A stretch of DNA of 64,000 nt. It comes from Isoetes taiwanensis. Its lineage: Eukaryota; Streptophyta; Lycopodiopsida; Isoetales; Isoetaceae. The position numbers and the translations under genes were made by a program. The stretch covers positions 3,162,001 through 3,226,000 of the forward strand of contig JAJEKV010000034.1 of NCBI GenBank assembly GCA_021234155.1, in the 5' to 3' direction. Below, piece after piece: positions 20,775 to 32,039 of the stretch (positions are counted from its first letter, which is position 1; each line of letters begins with the position of its first letter). Below the pieces are notes generated by a model. The model did not search any database. It was given only the letters and a program-made list of their open reading frames with translations, and was not told the origin of the DNA.

Positions 20775-21884
20775 CTAGGGCCTCTCCCTGCGAATCCTCC
20801 GTGCTAAGTGAATGTCCTTTGGCATAAGGGTGACTCTCTTAGCATGGATGGCACAGAGATTTCCTTCCTCAAAGAGCTGCACCAGCTCTGCTTCAGCGGC
20901 CTCTTGCAGGGCCCGGGACGTTAGAGGAGTGATCCTATAATCGGTCCGGAACTCCTGCATGACTTCCCTAAGGAGGCGCTCGAAGGGCGCTTTCCTTATG
21001 AGGAGATTTGTGCGCATTTGGAAGTGCTTGATCTCCCTAAACACCCGGGCGTACACGTTGTTCGGCCCGTGGTGAACCCTTTTGGGTTTTTCCGGTCTAG
21101 GTGGGGGTGGCTTCGGCTGATTTTTCTTCGGCCTGCCGCCCTCCACGGCCCGCTGCACCTCTTGACGGCAATACCAATCGTTGTACCTCGTCCAACGACG
21201 GAGGTACTCCTTGTACGCCGCCATCTTCCGCTTAAACTCGCGGTCCTGTCGGAGCGCGAATGCCCGCTCCCCTACCTTTTGCTTCTTCACCACCTTAGGT
21301 GGCTCCGGCCACTTAGGGTAGGGTGGTCTCGCATCGGGGTCCTGCTGCGGCTCCTCCTCCTCTTCTCCGCCACCCTCCTCTTGCACTTCCTCCTCTACAC
21401 GAGGCTCTTCAATAACAACGGACTGGCGAGGTCGGTCGTTTCTTCTCTTTGTCCTCCGCTCTTGCTGCCTGAGCTCCCTTTCCCGCTCCCTCTTCTTCCT
21501 GGCGGCCCTCTCCTCCGGCCACTCCGCGACCTTTTCCTTACCCTTCTTCTTGGGCGCGAAGGGGCCGCTTCCCTCAGTTTGGTGGTGATCTTTGCTCTTC
21601 CACCTGTTCTTCAACTTTGTTCTTCCACCTCGGTGTGCGGGGCCCCGAGTGGCGAGATTCATCCGTTCTCTGCGTGCCTCGATGGCCAAGCTGCTCTTCC
21701 GGGCTCTCCTCGGCATCATGGAAGCTCTGGTAAGCCTTTAGCTGCTTTCTTTGCTAGGGGAACTCCTCGTCGCGCCCCGGCCGAAGGTGTTAGGGGACCT
21801 TCTTGGCGATGCCGCCTGCTGCTGCGCCATGGAGAGGGGTGGGCCTAGGGCCGCTTCTGTGTAGGTTTGCTTGGTGCGTGGCAT
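20775..21884 (-). CDS. Retrotransposon ORF1 with histone H3 tail and histone H3 fold (outer copy, one in-frame stop)
   Basis: The ATG at 21884 gives [14 protein letters not shown], so R2, T3, K4, Q5 and T6 of the H3 tail are kept while A1 is Pro and K9 is Glu. A TAA at 21738-21740 interrupts the frame. The same frame then stays open from 21719 to 20775, 369 codons overall. The linker is strongly charged (Lys/Arg/Glu runs) with the shared block [15 protein letters not shown]. The last 100 or so residues form the H3 fold: [57 protein letters not shown] and [11 protein letters not shown]. Equivalents of H3 Cys110, His113, Arg116 and Asp123 are present. The H3-H3 dimer and H4 contact surfaces in alpha-2/alpha-3 look intact by sequence. 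Function is unknown; nucleosome incorporation or decoy binding of tail readers is my inference. Confidence 0.92.
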
Positions 21885-22446
21885 GTCTTGTGGTTCAAGA
21901 AATGGGTGACGTAAGGCTGATCAAGAGAGAGGTGAAGGTGAAGGGTTGGAGAGAGGGAATGAGGTGTCAGATATTTAAAAAGGAGGGTCCCTAGGAATAT
22001 TCTCCCACCATAATTACCCCTATTTATTATGGCCTCCCTTATTAATTACACCATATTTAGTAATTATTTAATTATTAATGTATATATTAACTTTGTATTA
22101 ATTTTGTATTATACTTTAAATTTTCGAATTTCCTAATAGTTTGATGTGCTAATTATGAATTCGCGCCATTTTTCACTCGGGTCTCCGATTGGCATGATTC
22201 TTCGACCCATTTTATGTGAAATTTGATGCAGGTACATAATTTCCACACCAATTTACTAGAGGATGAATTCGACTGATTCATTTCTTCGTCTAACACTTAA
22301 GCTAATTTCGGACCCACTACCTAAGAGAAAAGTTTTTCCCTTATTTTCGAGGTTCGATGGTGGAAATTTTTATTTCACACCCCTATAAGCTTGTTAGACT
22401 ACTTTCAAGGTTATGGTGAGTGCTAGTTCCTGGTCAACCAAGAACA
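21885..22446 (-). other. 5' leader of outer element
   Basis: AT-rich noncoding sequence between PBS and ORF1, colinear with 12226-12790. The PBS-to-ATG distance is almost the same in both elements (about 577 bp). Confidence 0.7.
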
Positions 22447-22460
22447 TGGCTCTGATACCA
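22447..22460 (-). other. Primer binding site, initiator Met tRNA (outer)
   Basis: Reads TGGTATCAGAGCCA on the minus strand, next to the LTR end. It matches the tRNA-iMet complement better than the inner copy does. Confidence 0.93.
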
Positions 22461-22461
22461 T

Positions 22462-24106
22462 TGTGACGCTCCCTGCTAAATATACGGGCGGTAGTACACT
22501 TTCGGCAGAAATCCCCATCCGCTCAACAAAAAGACAGGCCCCGCCTACCCCGCACTCTAGGGTGACCCTAGTGCGGGGAGGGGACACGAAGGTGTCTTGG
22601 CGCGCCCTTCCCCTATGGGCTCCTATAACAGTGGAAGCGATAAACATGTCAGAACTAGCATCAACAATACAAATACTACCTCGAAGGGTAGTCCATCACA
22701 TATCCAAAGGTGCAAAGAACATAGCCACATACCATAAAACGTGAGAGCTCCTACCCGTGGATCTCGACACATAAGGAAGTCGATCGATTTGATAGGCCTC
22801 AAGATAGAGCGGAACCGAGTCATAACAATGGCGGGGCTGGCATAAGACAATGGCTAGGGTTGACCACTCCATCCGCCCCTCCCATGCATACCTTGCGGAT
22901 GGGCTAGATCCAGGCTCGGCATGACTCTAACCTTCCTGGATCACGCAATCCCATGGCATCACCCATCGGGACTACTCCAGCTGCATCTCCCCGTCCGTCG
23001 AGGTAGGAAGGGTTGCATCTCCCCTTCCGGGTCTAGAGGCTCCATTTGTATTGCGCTAGAGAATCGTGACACACACGATCTGCACCCGACAACCCCCAAA
23101 ACAAGAGCCAAGCCGACACTTGCAACTCTTGAGAGGCGTGGCAACACCTTCGCCCCCCAGGGAGGTGTCGGGACCCATGCCCGCCCACACGCGAGGTGAC
23201 CGGCCATAAGCCTAGCCCACTATGGGATCCCCCGTAGTCCCCACTCGGCAGGGATCCTCCCTCCATATTGCCTCTAGCCCGTTGTGTAGTGCCGAGTCAC
23301 ATCATAGCCTCCATAGCCCGGTGGGTTCCTATGCACAAGTGCCGCAATCTAATAGGAACTAAAGGGATCTATACTAGGAACATACTACATATGGCCCTAG
23401 GTCTCTACCCCCTTCCCAACACAAGAGGAACAAACATGATCAACCATCATCCCATAATCATCATGAACAATATCATATGAACTTCTTAACCCAATCATAC
23501 ATATCTAACTATTAGTTAGGGTTCATTGATTAGGGTTCAAGATGTTCAACAAAGGATCTAGGGTGGCTCTACTCTAGCTACGAAATACTAACCCATCTGG
23601 ATTGCTAACTCCCAGATGAACTGACATGGACTCTACTCAACCTACCTCCTCCGTAAGCGCTTCCTCCCATCCCCCTGGCGTCTCCATGCTCCTTGGACGT
23701 GGCTCAAGACTTGCTCCCTCTCACGATCATACACACCTTCCGGGGCTGCTGCCTCGTGCTAGGCTACGACGAGCGATGCTCTAAACGGAGTTTGGGCGCT
23801 GATGGGATGGGGGTTTAGGTGCTAGGTCGGGGGAAAAGGTCTAGGGTTAGGGTTAGAGCTAATATAGGTGTGGGTCCACATGGGATGCCACGTGGCACCA
23901 CTAGGATGAGGCCGTGTGGTGGTTGCCCAATAGGATAAGGCCATGTGGAAATGGGTCTTATCCTAAGGTTATCTAAGTTAAACAATTAACTTAGATGTGC
24001 ACCCCTTGCCACTTCCCAATGCATACAAGGCTACCCAGGTAGACTTGTATGGTGACGGGTCCAGGAATATACGTATATATAGCGTATATTCCCCTGGAAC
24101 GTCACA
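22462..24106 (-). repeat. 5' LTR of outer element
   Basis: 1645 bp, TGTGACG to CGTCACA in plus reading, with the terminal palindrome at 24052-24105. Its right end abuts a CACACA/CCACCA microsatellite, so the element inserted at the edge of simple-sequence DNA. Its partner LTR is at 1-1277. Confidence 0.94.
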
Positions 24107-24350
24107 CACACCCCATCACCACACTCCACCATGTCCCACACCACACTCCACCACCACCACACACCCCACCACCACCACCACCAAACCCCACCACCACACA
24201 CACCACCACCACCACCACACACACACACCTCCACCACCCCACCACCACCACACACACCACCACCACAGCGTGTTGTGTGGTGTGTACTGTGCAGCGTATG
24301 TTGTGTGGTGTGTGGTATGTGGTGGTGTGTAGAGACTACCTTGTGTTGTG
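24107..24350. repeat. CCACCAC / GTGTGGT microsatellite
   Basis: Irregular runs of CCACCAC and CACACA give way near 24270 to the opposite-strand composition (GTGTGGTGTGT). Open frames here translate to His/Thr/Pro repeats and are composition artefacts. A longer tract of the same kind lies at 40930-41520. Confidence 0.9.
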
Positions 24351-24419
24351 TGGTGTGTGATTGTGGTTTTCCATTAGTACGTGGCTTACTATGTTAGGAG
24401 GCTGACATATACGTAGTGT

Positions 24420-25147
24420 TTTGTTTTGCAGACTGGCAGACTTGTGAAGGAATGGTTGGCTGCAACATCAGCTAGGTTTGATAGATGCAAGCAACGATTG
24501 CAAGCAAACGAGGATAGGAAAAATGATATCAAAAGAAAGATTGAGTTGATGGAGCATAAAGCATCAGAAATTAGAGCTGATTTGCACAGATGGCAATCAA
24601 TCATGACAGCAAATCCGAAAGCAGCAGAGGGTGTTCGGGTTGTGTTTGAACTAAAGGATGAAGAGCTAAATGGTACAGTGTTGCCTGGGCTGAAACAATT
24701 AAATAAGGAATTAACAAAACTAAAATTGAGCTAAAGGCATGTGAAGACTTATCACTGAGCTGCTACCTCGAATGCAAAGATTTGAGATTTTTTCTGGCGT
24801 TAGTGGTCATGACACTCCTTTAGATCCTGCACTTCCAATGCTTCCTGAGGCAGAAGAAGAGGGTGATGAAGGTTGTCCATTTTGTGGATGTTGTCTGAAA
24901 TGGGAGGGTAAAATGTTGCCGCCAGATAGCGGAATCGCGATCACCAAGATCACATTCCATGTCTATCACACCATTTGAGGTCAATATTATCATCTCTAAC
25001 CCTCGTCTAAAGACTCTATTGATTTTGAATTTGTTTTGCAGACACTCTAGAACCTGCTGCAGCCCCAGTTGTGCCCACATTATGACTGAGACATGGCTTT
25101 TGGCTTTTGGTGTTCGAGTGGTACCACAAGAACCAATAGACACAAGT
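24420..25147 (+). pseudogene. Host-like gene fragment: coiled coil followed by RING-like cysteine motifs
   Basis: An acceptor (TTTTGTTTTGCAG) at 24420-24432 opens an exon encoding a charged helical stretch (KEWLAATSARFDRCKQRLQA onward to about 24734), probably a coiled coil. After a small frameshift the frame continues through MQRFEIFSGVSGHD to an acidic run and GCPFCGCCLKWEG. A further acceptor (TTTTGTTTTGCAG, about 25041) precedes CCSPSCAHIMTETWLLAFG. The Cys/His spacing suggests a degenerate RING- or PHD-like zinc finger split by an intron. A donor-like GTAAGT begins at 25146. The gene's upstream part is cut off by the outer retroelement. It may continue at 36840 beyond the MITE and retroelement. 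No precise family assigned. Confidence 0.5.
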
Positions 25148-25150
25148 AAG

Positions 25151-25440
25151 TCCAAAGAGGGGTGAAAGCAAGGTTTGGGAAGTCTCGATGCTTGTACTCA
25201 GGTTTACTAACCCTGGCTTAGTCTCTTTCGTTTGTCCTGTTTGATGTATCTAATTTGCCCCCTAGGATGAGGTCGCTCACTCATTTTAGGTGGCGAATTA
25301 GATACATCAAGCAGGAAACTCGAAAAGGGAGTAAGCCCGACATAAAACAAGATAGCAATCTGTGGGTTAATTGGATGTTAGTAATTGCTGAGTACAGGCA
25401 TCGAGACTTCCCAATCTTTCTTTGACCTCCTCTTTGGCCA
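25151..25440. mobile_element. MITE-like hairpin element
   Basis: Terminal inverted repeats of about 51 bp: left 25151-25201 (TCCAAAGAGGGGTGAAAGCA...), right 25388-25440. Both contain GGGAAGTCTCGATGC and GTACTCAG. The centre is itself palindromic (GATGTATCTAATTTGCC against GGCGAATTAGATACATC, 25243-25311). It has no coding capacity. A second copy starts at 25474. Confidence 0.82.
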
Positions 25441-25484
25441 ATGTAGCTTAGTTTACATGTTAAGTTCCATTGTCCAAAGAGGGG

Positions 25485-26076
25485 TGTTAGTCCTGTGCCT
25501 CCTGGTACAGGACTATTCATGCATACGACGGACCAAGTCAAGCTCAAGGATCCACAGACAGGCACGGGTCAGTCGTCCAAGGCCCAGCAGAAGACCAAGC
25601 CGCAGACCACGCAGTCAAAGCCTGCGTCCGTCAACAAGAGGCGCCGCTCAGACAAGTGACGGCCCGTCACCACCAAGCGTCCACCGGGCGTGATTCTAGG
25701 CACTTCAAGAGGCACCGCCAACATTCCTCAGAATCGGGCCTCCTTCCGTGAGTCGGCACCCCGAGATCAGTCAGAGTGTCTATATTGGGCCAAAGGCCAT
25801 TGTACTATATATATGAGTAGAGCTAGCACATGAGTTTTTAGATGAGTTTTGAGTCTTGTCTCTCTTCAGTCTTCTCTCGATTGTGAGAGCTCATGTATGT
25901 TCATCATTGATATCAAGGAAGCTTATCATTTTCCTCTCATTGTTCTCTTTGTTCTATTTTCTTCTTCTTGTTCTTTTCTTGCAAATCCCGCGTGACATAG
26001 TCCCCCGAATTCTCCTGTTAGATCCAAGGGTCCTCACAGAGGGCTGTCCTTTGCGTTCGAACCCGGACCCCAAACA
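25485..26076 (+). repeat. 5' LTR
   Basis: Pairs with 36001-36600. It contains a TATA-like ACTATATATATGAGT near 25803-25817 followed by GTAGAGCTAGCACATGAG, a plausible transcription start region shared by both LTRs. Confidence 0.93.
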
Positions 26077-26125
26077 CCGCCGCCGCGCTGCTTGTCTAAT
26101 TCGATCCTCATTTCTTACGTAAACC

Positions 26126-27560
26126 ATGTCTGTCCGAAACTTCACGCCAGAAGAACTCCTTTCTCAGACGGCATCTCGCTTGGAGCGACATCATCGAAGG
26201 GAAGCTGTTCGCGACATGTATGGATCAGCTTACGACATTGAGGGCAGCCACATTGAGTCTCGGGCTCAGTCGGCGCCACCCACCCCTCGTGTCTGTCTCC
26301 GTCCCCAGCCCCGCCCCCAAGCGTGCAAACATTGCTCACGGCCTCGGTCCACCTCATCACTATCAGAGCCCCATCGCTCAACCTTCTCAACCTTACTTTT
26401 ATACCCCGATCATGCCTACATTCATCACTCTTCGTGCCATACGCCTCTTCCTTCACAACCATCATCTCCCGGGTGGCAGGGGATATCCACATGTCTCTTT
26501 TATGCCTACCTGTGAATTTCCTTTCCCCTACATTTCCCACCACTCTTCCCTGTTTACAACCTTTACCGCCTCAAAACCAATGCTCGTGCACCTTCAGCAC
26601 CTCCACCGCTAGCACCCCTTCATCGTGGTCTTTCCGCACCATACCACCTCCAACTCCACCTCAATATCCTCACTATACCGCTTCATGTCCAGCCCAAAGA
26701 CTTTCACCTCTACCTTTCGGACCCTTAAAAGCTGACTTATCCCACCTTTGGCAACACGAAAGGCAAACCATTAGACCAAAGTGCTCAGGGCCCACATGGA
26801 AGAATTTGAGGCTCGCCGTCCCAATGGTCATGCGCAACCTCAACTGAAATTCCACATCTTTTTCCACCACACCTGCGTGGCTCCTCATCAATGGCTCATG
26901 TCCAACAAAAGCCACTGGAAACAAGATTGGTCGGAAATGAGAACTGCTTTTCTTTCTCACTATGGGACCACGGATGATGATCAGCTTCATCTCAAGCAAC
27001 TCAATGACCTTCAACAAGAGTCCATGGAGTCTGCCAGGGATTTTGCAGATCGACTTCACATTCTCGCCGCCAAGAAGCTCAAGGAGTACCCCACACGTAG
27101 CCGGATCTTGGTGCGGTTTCTCCAAGGACTTCCTCCAGCTATCCGACTCATGACTGAATACTGGCTACCAAGACTTTGGAGCAGGCTATCGATCTTGTCA
27201 ATCACTCCGTCAATGTTTCCTCCCGTGGCGTGGCTCTTCAGGAGCTCCCTTTCATTTCACCCGTCATGGTTCCCCAGACTGCTGTTCAACCTCAACACGC
27301 CAATCCGCAGCGCAGTCAGATCTGGTGCCATATCTGCAAATATCAAGGCCACTTGGCGAATGAATGCAACTCCACCAATGGCTCGCCTCATTGTAAAAGA
27401 TGCAACATGTGCAATCATGCCACGGAAGAGTGCACTCGCACTCATCCTACACCTTTCCGCAACAAGATGGTTTATCAAGCGCAAACCACACCTCAGCACC
27501 AATCGCAATATCAGCAGCCACCACTGCAGGCGCAACCCAATCAACTCTATCAGCAATAGG
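26126..27560 (+). pseudogene. gag with two zinc knuckles (frameshifted)
   Basis: ATG at 26126 (MSVRNFTPEELLSQTASRLE) is 50 bp after the LTR. After frameshifts the capsid-type segment reads SHWKQDWSEMRTAFLSHYG and ESARDFADRLHILAAKKL (26890-27080), the pattern of plant retrotransposon gag. Two CCHC zinc knuckles follow: CHICKYQGHLANEC and CKRCNMCNHATEEC (27325-27435). A Gln/Pro-rich tail ends at 27559. Nucleic-acid binding and particle assembly are the expected roles. Confidence 0.88.
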
Positions 27561-28800
27561 AGCAACAACGGGACCCAACACACGCCCTCCTTTTGATCCT
27601 TCAAAGCTCGCGTTATCACCGCCAAGGATGGGGTCATACCACCACGGCGTGTCCTCAACTTCCACAAGTTCAAAAGTGCGCTTCCCGGCACAAATCAGAC
27701 CACATCGGTCCGCCTCCGCGCTTACCAACTCGGATTGCTAATGGCAAACAAGGCCCGCGTCTGCCCTCGTTTCTTCGAAGCCACCTCGCCGCCTCAACAA
27801 TCACGCTATCAACCAGCTCCCCGCCAATCAACCTCGATGGATCAACAAGCACGTAAAGAAATTTTTCAGGCTCTTAATCCTCCACCCAGCCATCAAATTG
27901 GGTTGGTTTGGTTTCACGCCCGCACCGTATGCCACGCCCCTTAACCATTATTCCTAATGGCACGCAACCCCGCTTTGCTTTCGACACCATTCCTCATGAC
28001 GGCAAAAAGGTTCACTTTGCACCCGACTTGAGAAACTCATGCCGCATGTTATGCCTAAAGTTCGCCAAAGCATTTTGAACCTCATGCAAGCCGCTGAAGG
28101 CCGCGACGCTGGCTAATGTTCATGCCACCACTAGAGCTCAACAAAGACAAGAAGCACCTTCCACGCCTCAACCTCCACGCCTCGGACATATCCCAATATC
28201 GCCTGCAGAGGTTGACCTACTCAAAGAAGTTGCCGCTTCTTTACCACGCACTCCCCGCACTGCGGATCCAAATGCCATCCTTTTTCTCATGTCCCTCTGA
28301 ACTCCAAGAGGAGCTAGCCAAAATCAAAATTCCTTTAAGCTTGGCCACAATTTTGAAACTCTGTCCTGCTCTCAAGGACCAGTTACCACTCCCGACTGTT
28401 TTGGTTGGGGCTGTTGCTACCTCTACTCCCACGGTACATGCCACGGTGGGCAATCAACAAGTCAATCATGTTCAAATTGACTCGGAGGTAGCGCTGTCAA
28501 TCTCATCACGGATAAACTCCGCAAACAAATGGGCATCAAACAACTCTATCGTGCCCCATATGACATCAAATTGGCCAATGGCCATATCACGAGACCTCAA
28601 GGCGTCACGCCTCTTCTTCACATCAACATTGGTGATCTCAGATTCCCTTTGGAATTTGGTGTTTGGAAGGCTGGAGAAGATCCAGGTGATTATGAAATGT
28701 TGGTCGGCAGACCTTTTCTCTGCCAGGCCAAGAGTATCCATTACTGGGCGACGGATCAGTTAGTCATCACAAATGGTCACCTCAATGCCACCATGGACTT
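27561..28800 (+). pseudogene. gag-pol linker and aspartic protease
   Basis: A Pro/Gln-rich region in several frames leads to a protease-like segment. Near 28470 the active-site region reads as D-S followed by a frameshift, then AVNLITDKLRKQMGIKQ and the conserved downstream strands LLHINIGDLRFPLEFGVW and YEMLVGRPFLCQ. The last motif resembles the I-L-G-R-P/D-W-L strand of retroelement proteases. A single-base indel at the active site makes it non-functional as written. Confidence 0.75.
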
Positions 28801-29950
28801 GGAAACAGGCAAAATTATTTCCGTCGACAATGCTGAACCCTCTCTCTCCGACACCAATTCTGAGGACGCCCAGAATATCTATCAAGTTCAGGCTCCACCT
28901 GCGAGTCTGCCTCTGTCCTCCTACCCCGAATATGCTGATCCTTGGGGAGAAATGACTCTTGATCAGGACCAGGCTGTGGCTGCTTTGCTTGACCCTTACC
29001 TGGCTCCTTGCAATCGAATCCAACGTGTTGATCACTTTTCAGATGCTGAACCTCCTGCCGCTCCTGTAGATGTACACGATGTCATGAAGCAACCTCTGCT
29101 TGATGAAACTCAGCAACCTCTCTTTTTCACCACGCAGAGTGCCACGCATCCTGTTATGCTTCAACCTCCTGCTCACATTGTCCAGGACACGGAAGTTATC
29201 CCCCATATTCAGACTCCTGAAGTCGAGATTGTGGACGTAGGCAACAATCAGCCTGTCCGCATTGCTGCACATCTTCCGACACCATATCGTAACAGGGCCG
29301 TCACGCTCTTCAAAAAGTTCAAACACATTTTCGCCTGGAGCTACAGAGATCTTCGGGGGATCAACAAAACCTTGGGGGAACTCACCATTCCTACCAAGTC
29401 TGATGCACGCCCAGTCTAGCAACGACAGTACCGGCTCAACCCCAATTACCGTGATCGCGTCAAGGCGGAAATTGACAAACTCCTTGCTGCAGGTTTGATC
29501 TATGAGGTCAAACATTCTGAATGGGTGAGCCCCATCGTCATTGCACTCAAACACAATGGTAAGATCCGGCTTATGCGGGACTACCCAAAAACTCAATCAG
29601 GCCACGGAGCGTGATCATTTTCCACTTCCCTTCACAGACCAGGTTCTGGAAGAGGTTGCTGGACATGAGATGTACTCCTTCATGGATGGTTTTTCTGGCT
29701 ACAATCAGATCTCAATCAAAGAATCTGATCAACTCAAGACTACTTTCACCACCCTCAGGCACTTTTGCCTACAAGGTGGTTCCTTTTGGCTTATCAAACT
29801 CTCCATCCACGCTTTCAACGATCATGCTCTCGCTTTTCATGATTTTATGAAGGAAAATCCCTTCTTACAAATTTTTCAAGATGACTTCTCCGCCTCTGGT
29901 TCCATGGTGACCATTTGGATAAATTGGAACTCGTCTTTCGTAATGTGATG
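28800..29950 (+). pseudogene. Reverse transcriptase
   Basis: An open stretch to a TAG at 29417-29419 (DARPV then stop, QRQYRLNPNYRD) leads into RT motifs KVKAEIDKLLAAGLIYE-type, EWVSPIVIALKHNGKIR, MYSFMDGFSGYNQISI, VPFGLSNSPSTL and a catalytic box reading IFQDDFSAS (29868-29900). The box is FQDD where Y-x-D-D or F-x-D-D is usual, so both aspartates remain. Several frameshifts break it. Confidence 0.88.
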
Positions 29951-29976
29951 AGTCCGCATTAGTTTCAATCCGAGAA

Positions 29977-30700
29977 ATGCACCTTTTGTGTCACCTCGTG
30001 TGTTCTGTTAGGACACGTTGTCGAGAAAGGTGTATCACCACGATCCCGCCAAAATCGCTTAATGTGCTCAAAGCTCAAGCACCAGCCAATATCAAGGAGA
30101 CACGCTCTTTCCTGGGTAAGGTCAATTATTACTCCACCTTCATTCCTGGACTAGCAGCCATTGCAGATCCCATTCATAAACTCACGGGTGATGAATCCAC
30201 CTGGGCTTGGAATTCCCAGGTGGATGCTGCTTTCCAACAGTTGAAGCTTTTGCTTACTCAGGCCCCGGTTCTTGTTCCTCCTCAATGGGACAAGCCCTTT
30301 CATGTTCATGTCGATGTCTCGGCGTTTGCTATTGGAGCTGTTCTTTCTCAAGAATATGATGCGCACACTGACAAACCAAACCGATACGCCCGGTTTAAAA
30401 AACTCAATTCTCACGGAGCGAACTATTCTATTCCCGCCAGGCGTGAAGCTTTGGGTCTCATTTTCTGTGTCCAACGCTTCCGTCACTACCTTTTGGGCAG
30501 TCAGATCAAATTCTTTGTTGACCACCAAGCACTCCTTTATTTGATCAACAAATCCACGCCCACGGGCCGCATTGCTCGTTGGGTCCTTCTTCTCCAAGAA
30601 TTTGCCCCTTTTGAAATTGTTCACAAGGCCGGCAAATCTCATGTTGTCCCGGATTATCTTTCACGCATCCACACAGATGATCCCTCCACTGGAGTCTCAG
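29977..30700 (+). pseudogene. RT connection and RNase H
   Basis: Reads ETRSFLGKVNYYSTFIPG, then the RNase H acidic residues in FHVHVDVSAFAIGAVLSQE, ARREALGLIFCVQRFRHYLL and IKFFVDHQALLYLINKS. The closing GKSHVVPDYLSRI is typical of the end of gypsy RNase H. This section is open and well preserved. Confidence 0.92.
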
Positions 30701-30719
30701 ACGCCTTTCCTGACGCTCA

Positions 30720-31960
30720 ACTCTTTTTAGTCACGGCAACACCACATTGGTTCCATGACTTTCAGCAGTACCTCCTCACAGGCGCTCTTCCACCAGAGGA
30801 CATGACGCTCTCTAATGCCAAACGACAATCCCGTCGTCATCAATTTCTCCGCGACGTCCGTGACTACACCATGGTTGCAGGACATCTTTACAAAAAGGGT
30901 AAGGATACCATCCTTCGACGCTGTGTTCTACCTCATGAAGTTCCAGATATTGTCCGAGAAGCTCATCAAGGGCTAGGTGGTGGTCATTTTCATGGTGACA
31001 CCACGGCACGCAAAATCCTTCTAGCTGGGTATTTTTGGCCCACGCTCTTCAAAGACGCTCACGCCCACGCCAAGCGTGTGATGCTTGCCGCCGGTGGGGA
31101 CGCCCACGCCCGCGGACGCTCTTCCCTTGACGCCGGTCGCCACGCCACTTCCCTTCAGCAAATGGGGAATGGATTTTGTGGGACCCATCGATCCTCCTGC
31201 GTGGCACACCCGTGCCCGCTACATTCTGGTTCTCACTAACTACGCTACTAAGTGGGCGGAAGCTTGCGCACTTCCAGACAACACTGCGGCAAGCACAGCC
31301 AAGGTCCTCTATCAACAAATTATCACGCTGATTTGGCTGCCCTACGAGCTGGTCGCTGATCGTGGTGTCCATTTTATCAATCATACCATCAAGGAGCTGA
31401 CGGATTATCTCCTGATACATCATCACAAGAGCACACCTTACTATCCTCAAGGCAATGGTTTGGCAGAAAGCACCAACAAAACTCTGGTCACAATTCTCAA
31501 GAAAATTTGTGACGCTTCTCGACCGACCGCAAAACAAGCTTCCCTAATGCGTTTTTGGGCTTACAATACTTGTTTCAAAATAGCTACAGGTCACACTCCC
31601 TTCAAATTGGTTTATGGTCAAGAAGCTCTCATGCCGTTTGAATACATCCTTCCAACACTCCGTTTTCAACTGGCTACTGCCCATAATCCGCCTGCTGCAC
31701 TCAAAGAAAGGGTCTATCAATTGGAACAGTTGGATGAACTTCGAAGGGATGCTTATATTCGTGTTCTTCATGGACAAGGTTGAAAAAATCTCTACATGAC
31801 AAATGTCTGAAGACAAAAACATTCAAAGAAGGAGATTTGGTTCTTCTTTATGATTCTCGGTACAAAAATTTTCCCTGTAAGCTTAAGTTTCATGGTTTGG
31901 CCCTTATCAAATTGTTCAAGTGGTTCAACCCAGCGTTTTCCAGCTGGCTGAGTTAGATGG
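30720..31960 (+). pseudogene. Integrase
   Basis: Zinc-binding domain with the two histidines in REAHQGLGGGHFHGD and a GYFWPTLFKDAHAHAKR segment. The CDAC cysteine pair exists only in a shifted frame at about 31074-31085 because of a one-base indel. The catalytic core is open from 31085 to 31783, with DDE residues in KWGMDFVGPID, ELVADRGVHFIN and GNGLAESTNKTL. No chromodomain is seen after it. Confidence 0.9.
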
Positions 31961-32039
31961 AACTCCATTACCTACACTGGTTAATGGCTTTCGCCTCAAA
32001 ACATTTCATACCACAGCAAGTGAAAATCAACAAACAGAT

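Larger units (their letters stand above)
1..24106 (-). mobile_element. Outer Ty3/gypsy chromovirus carrying an H3-like ORF (interrupted by nested element)
   Basis: This is an LTR retrotransposon read on the minus strand. The order is 5' LTR (22462-24106), initiator-Met-tRNA primer site, leader, histone H3-like ORF1, hairpin spacer, unknown ORF2, gag, protease, RT, RNase H, integrase, chromodomain, 3' noncoding region, polypurine tract and 3' LTR. The 3' LTR (1-1277) is cut by the window edge. The integrase is split at 3137/14437 by the inner element. Removing that insertion and adding the roughly 370 bp of 3' LTR outside the window gives an element of about 13 kb. Stops and frameshifts are scattered through it, so it is not functional as written. 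The family call (chromovirus) rests on the RT and integrase motifs and the C-terminal chromodomain. Confidence 0.93.

Noticed and set aside
21018-21848. Long plus-strand frame (276 residues, Leu/Pro-rich) opposite the outer H3-like ORF
   Set aside because: It is the antisense shadow of the charged ORF1. Its Leu/Arg/Pro content follows from the Lys/Glu/Arg codons on the other strand, and it has no domain.
26323-26847. Ser/Pro/Leu-rich 174-residue plus frame overlapping gag
   Set aside because: It is an out-of-frame reading of the frameshifted gag. The gag motifs lie in other frames.
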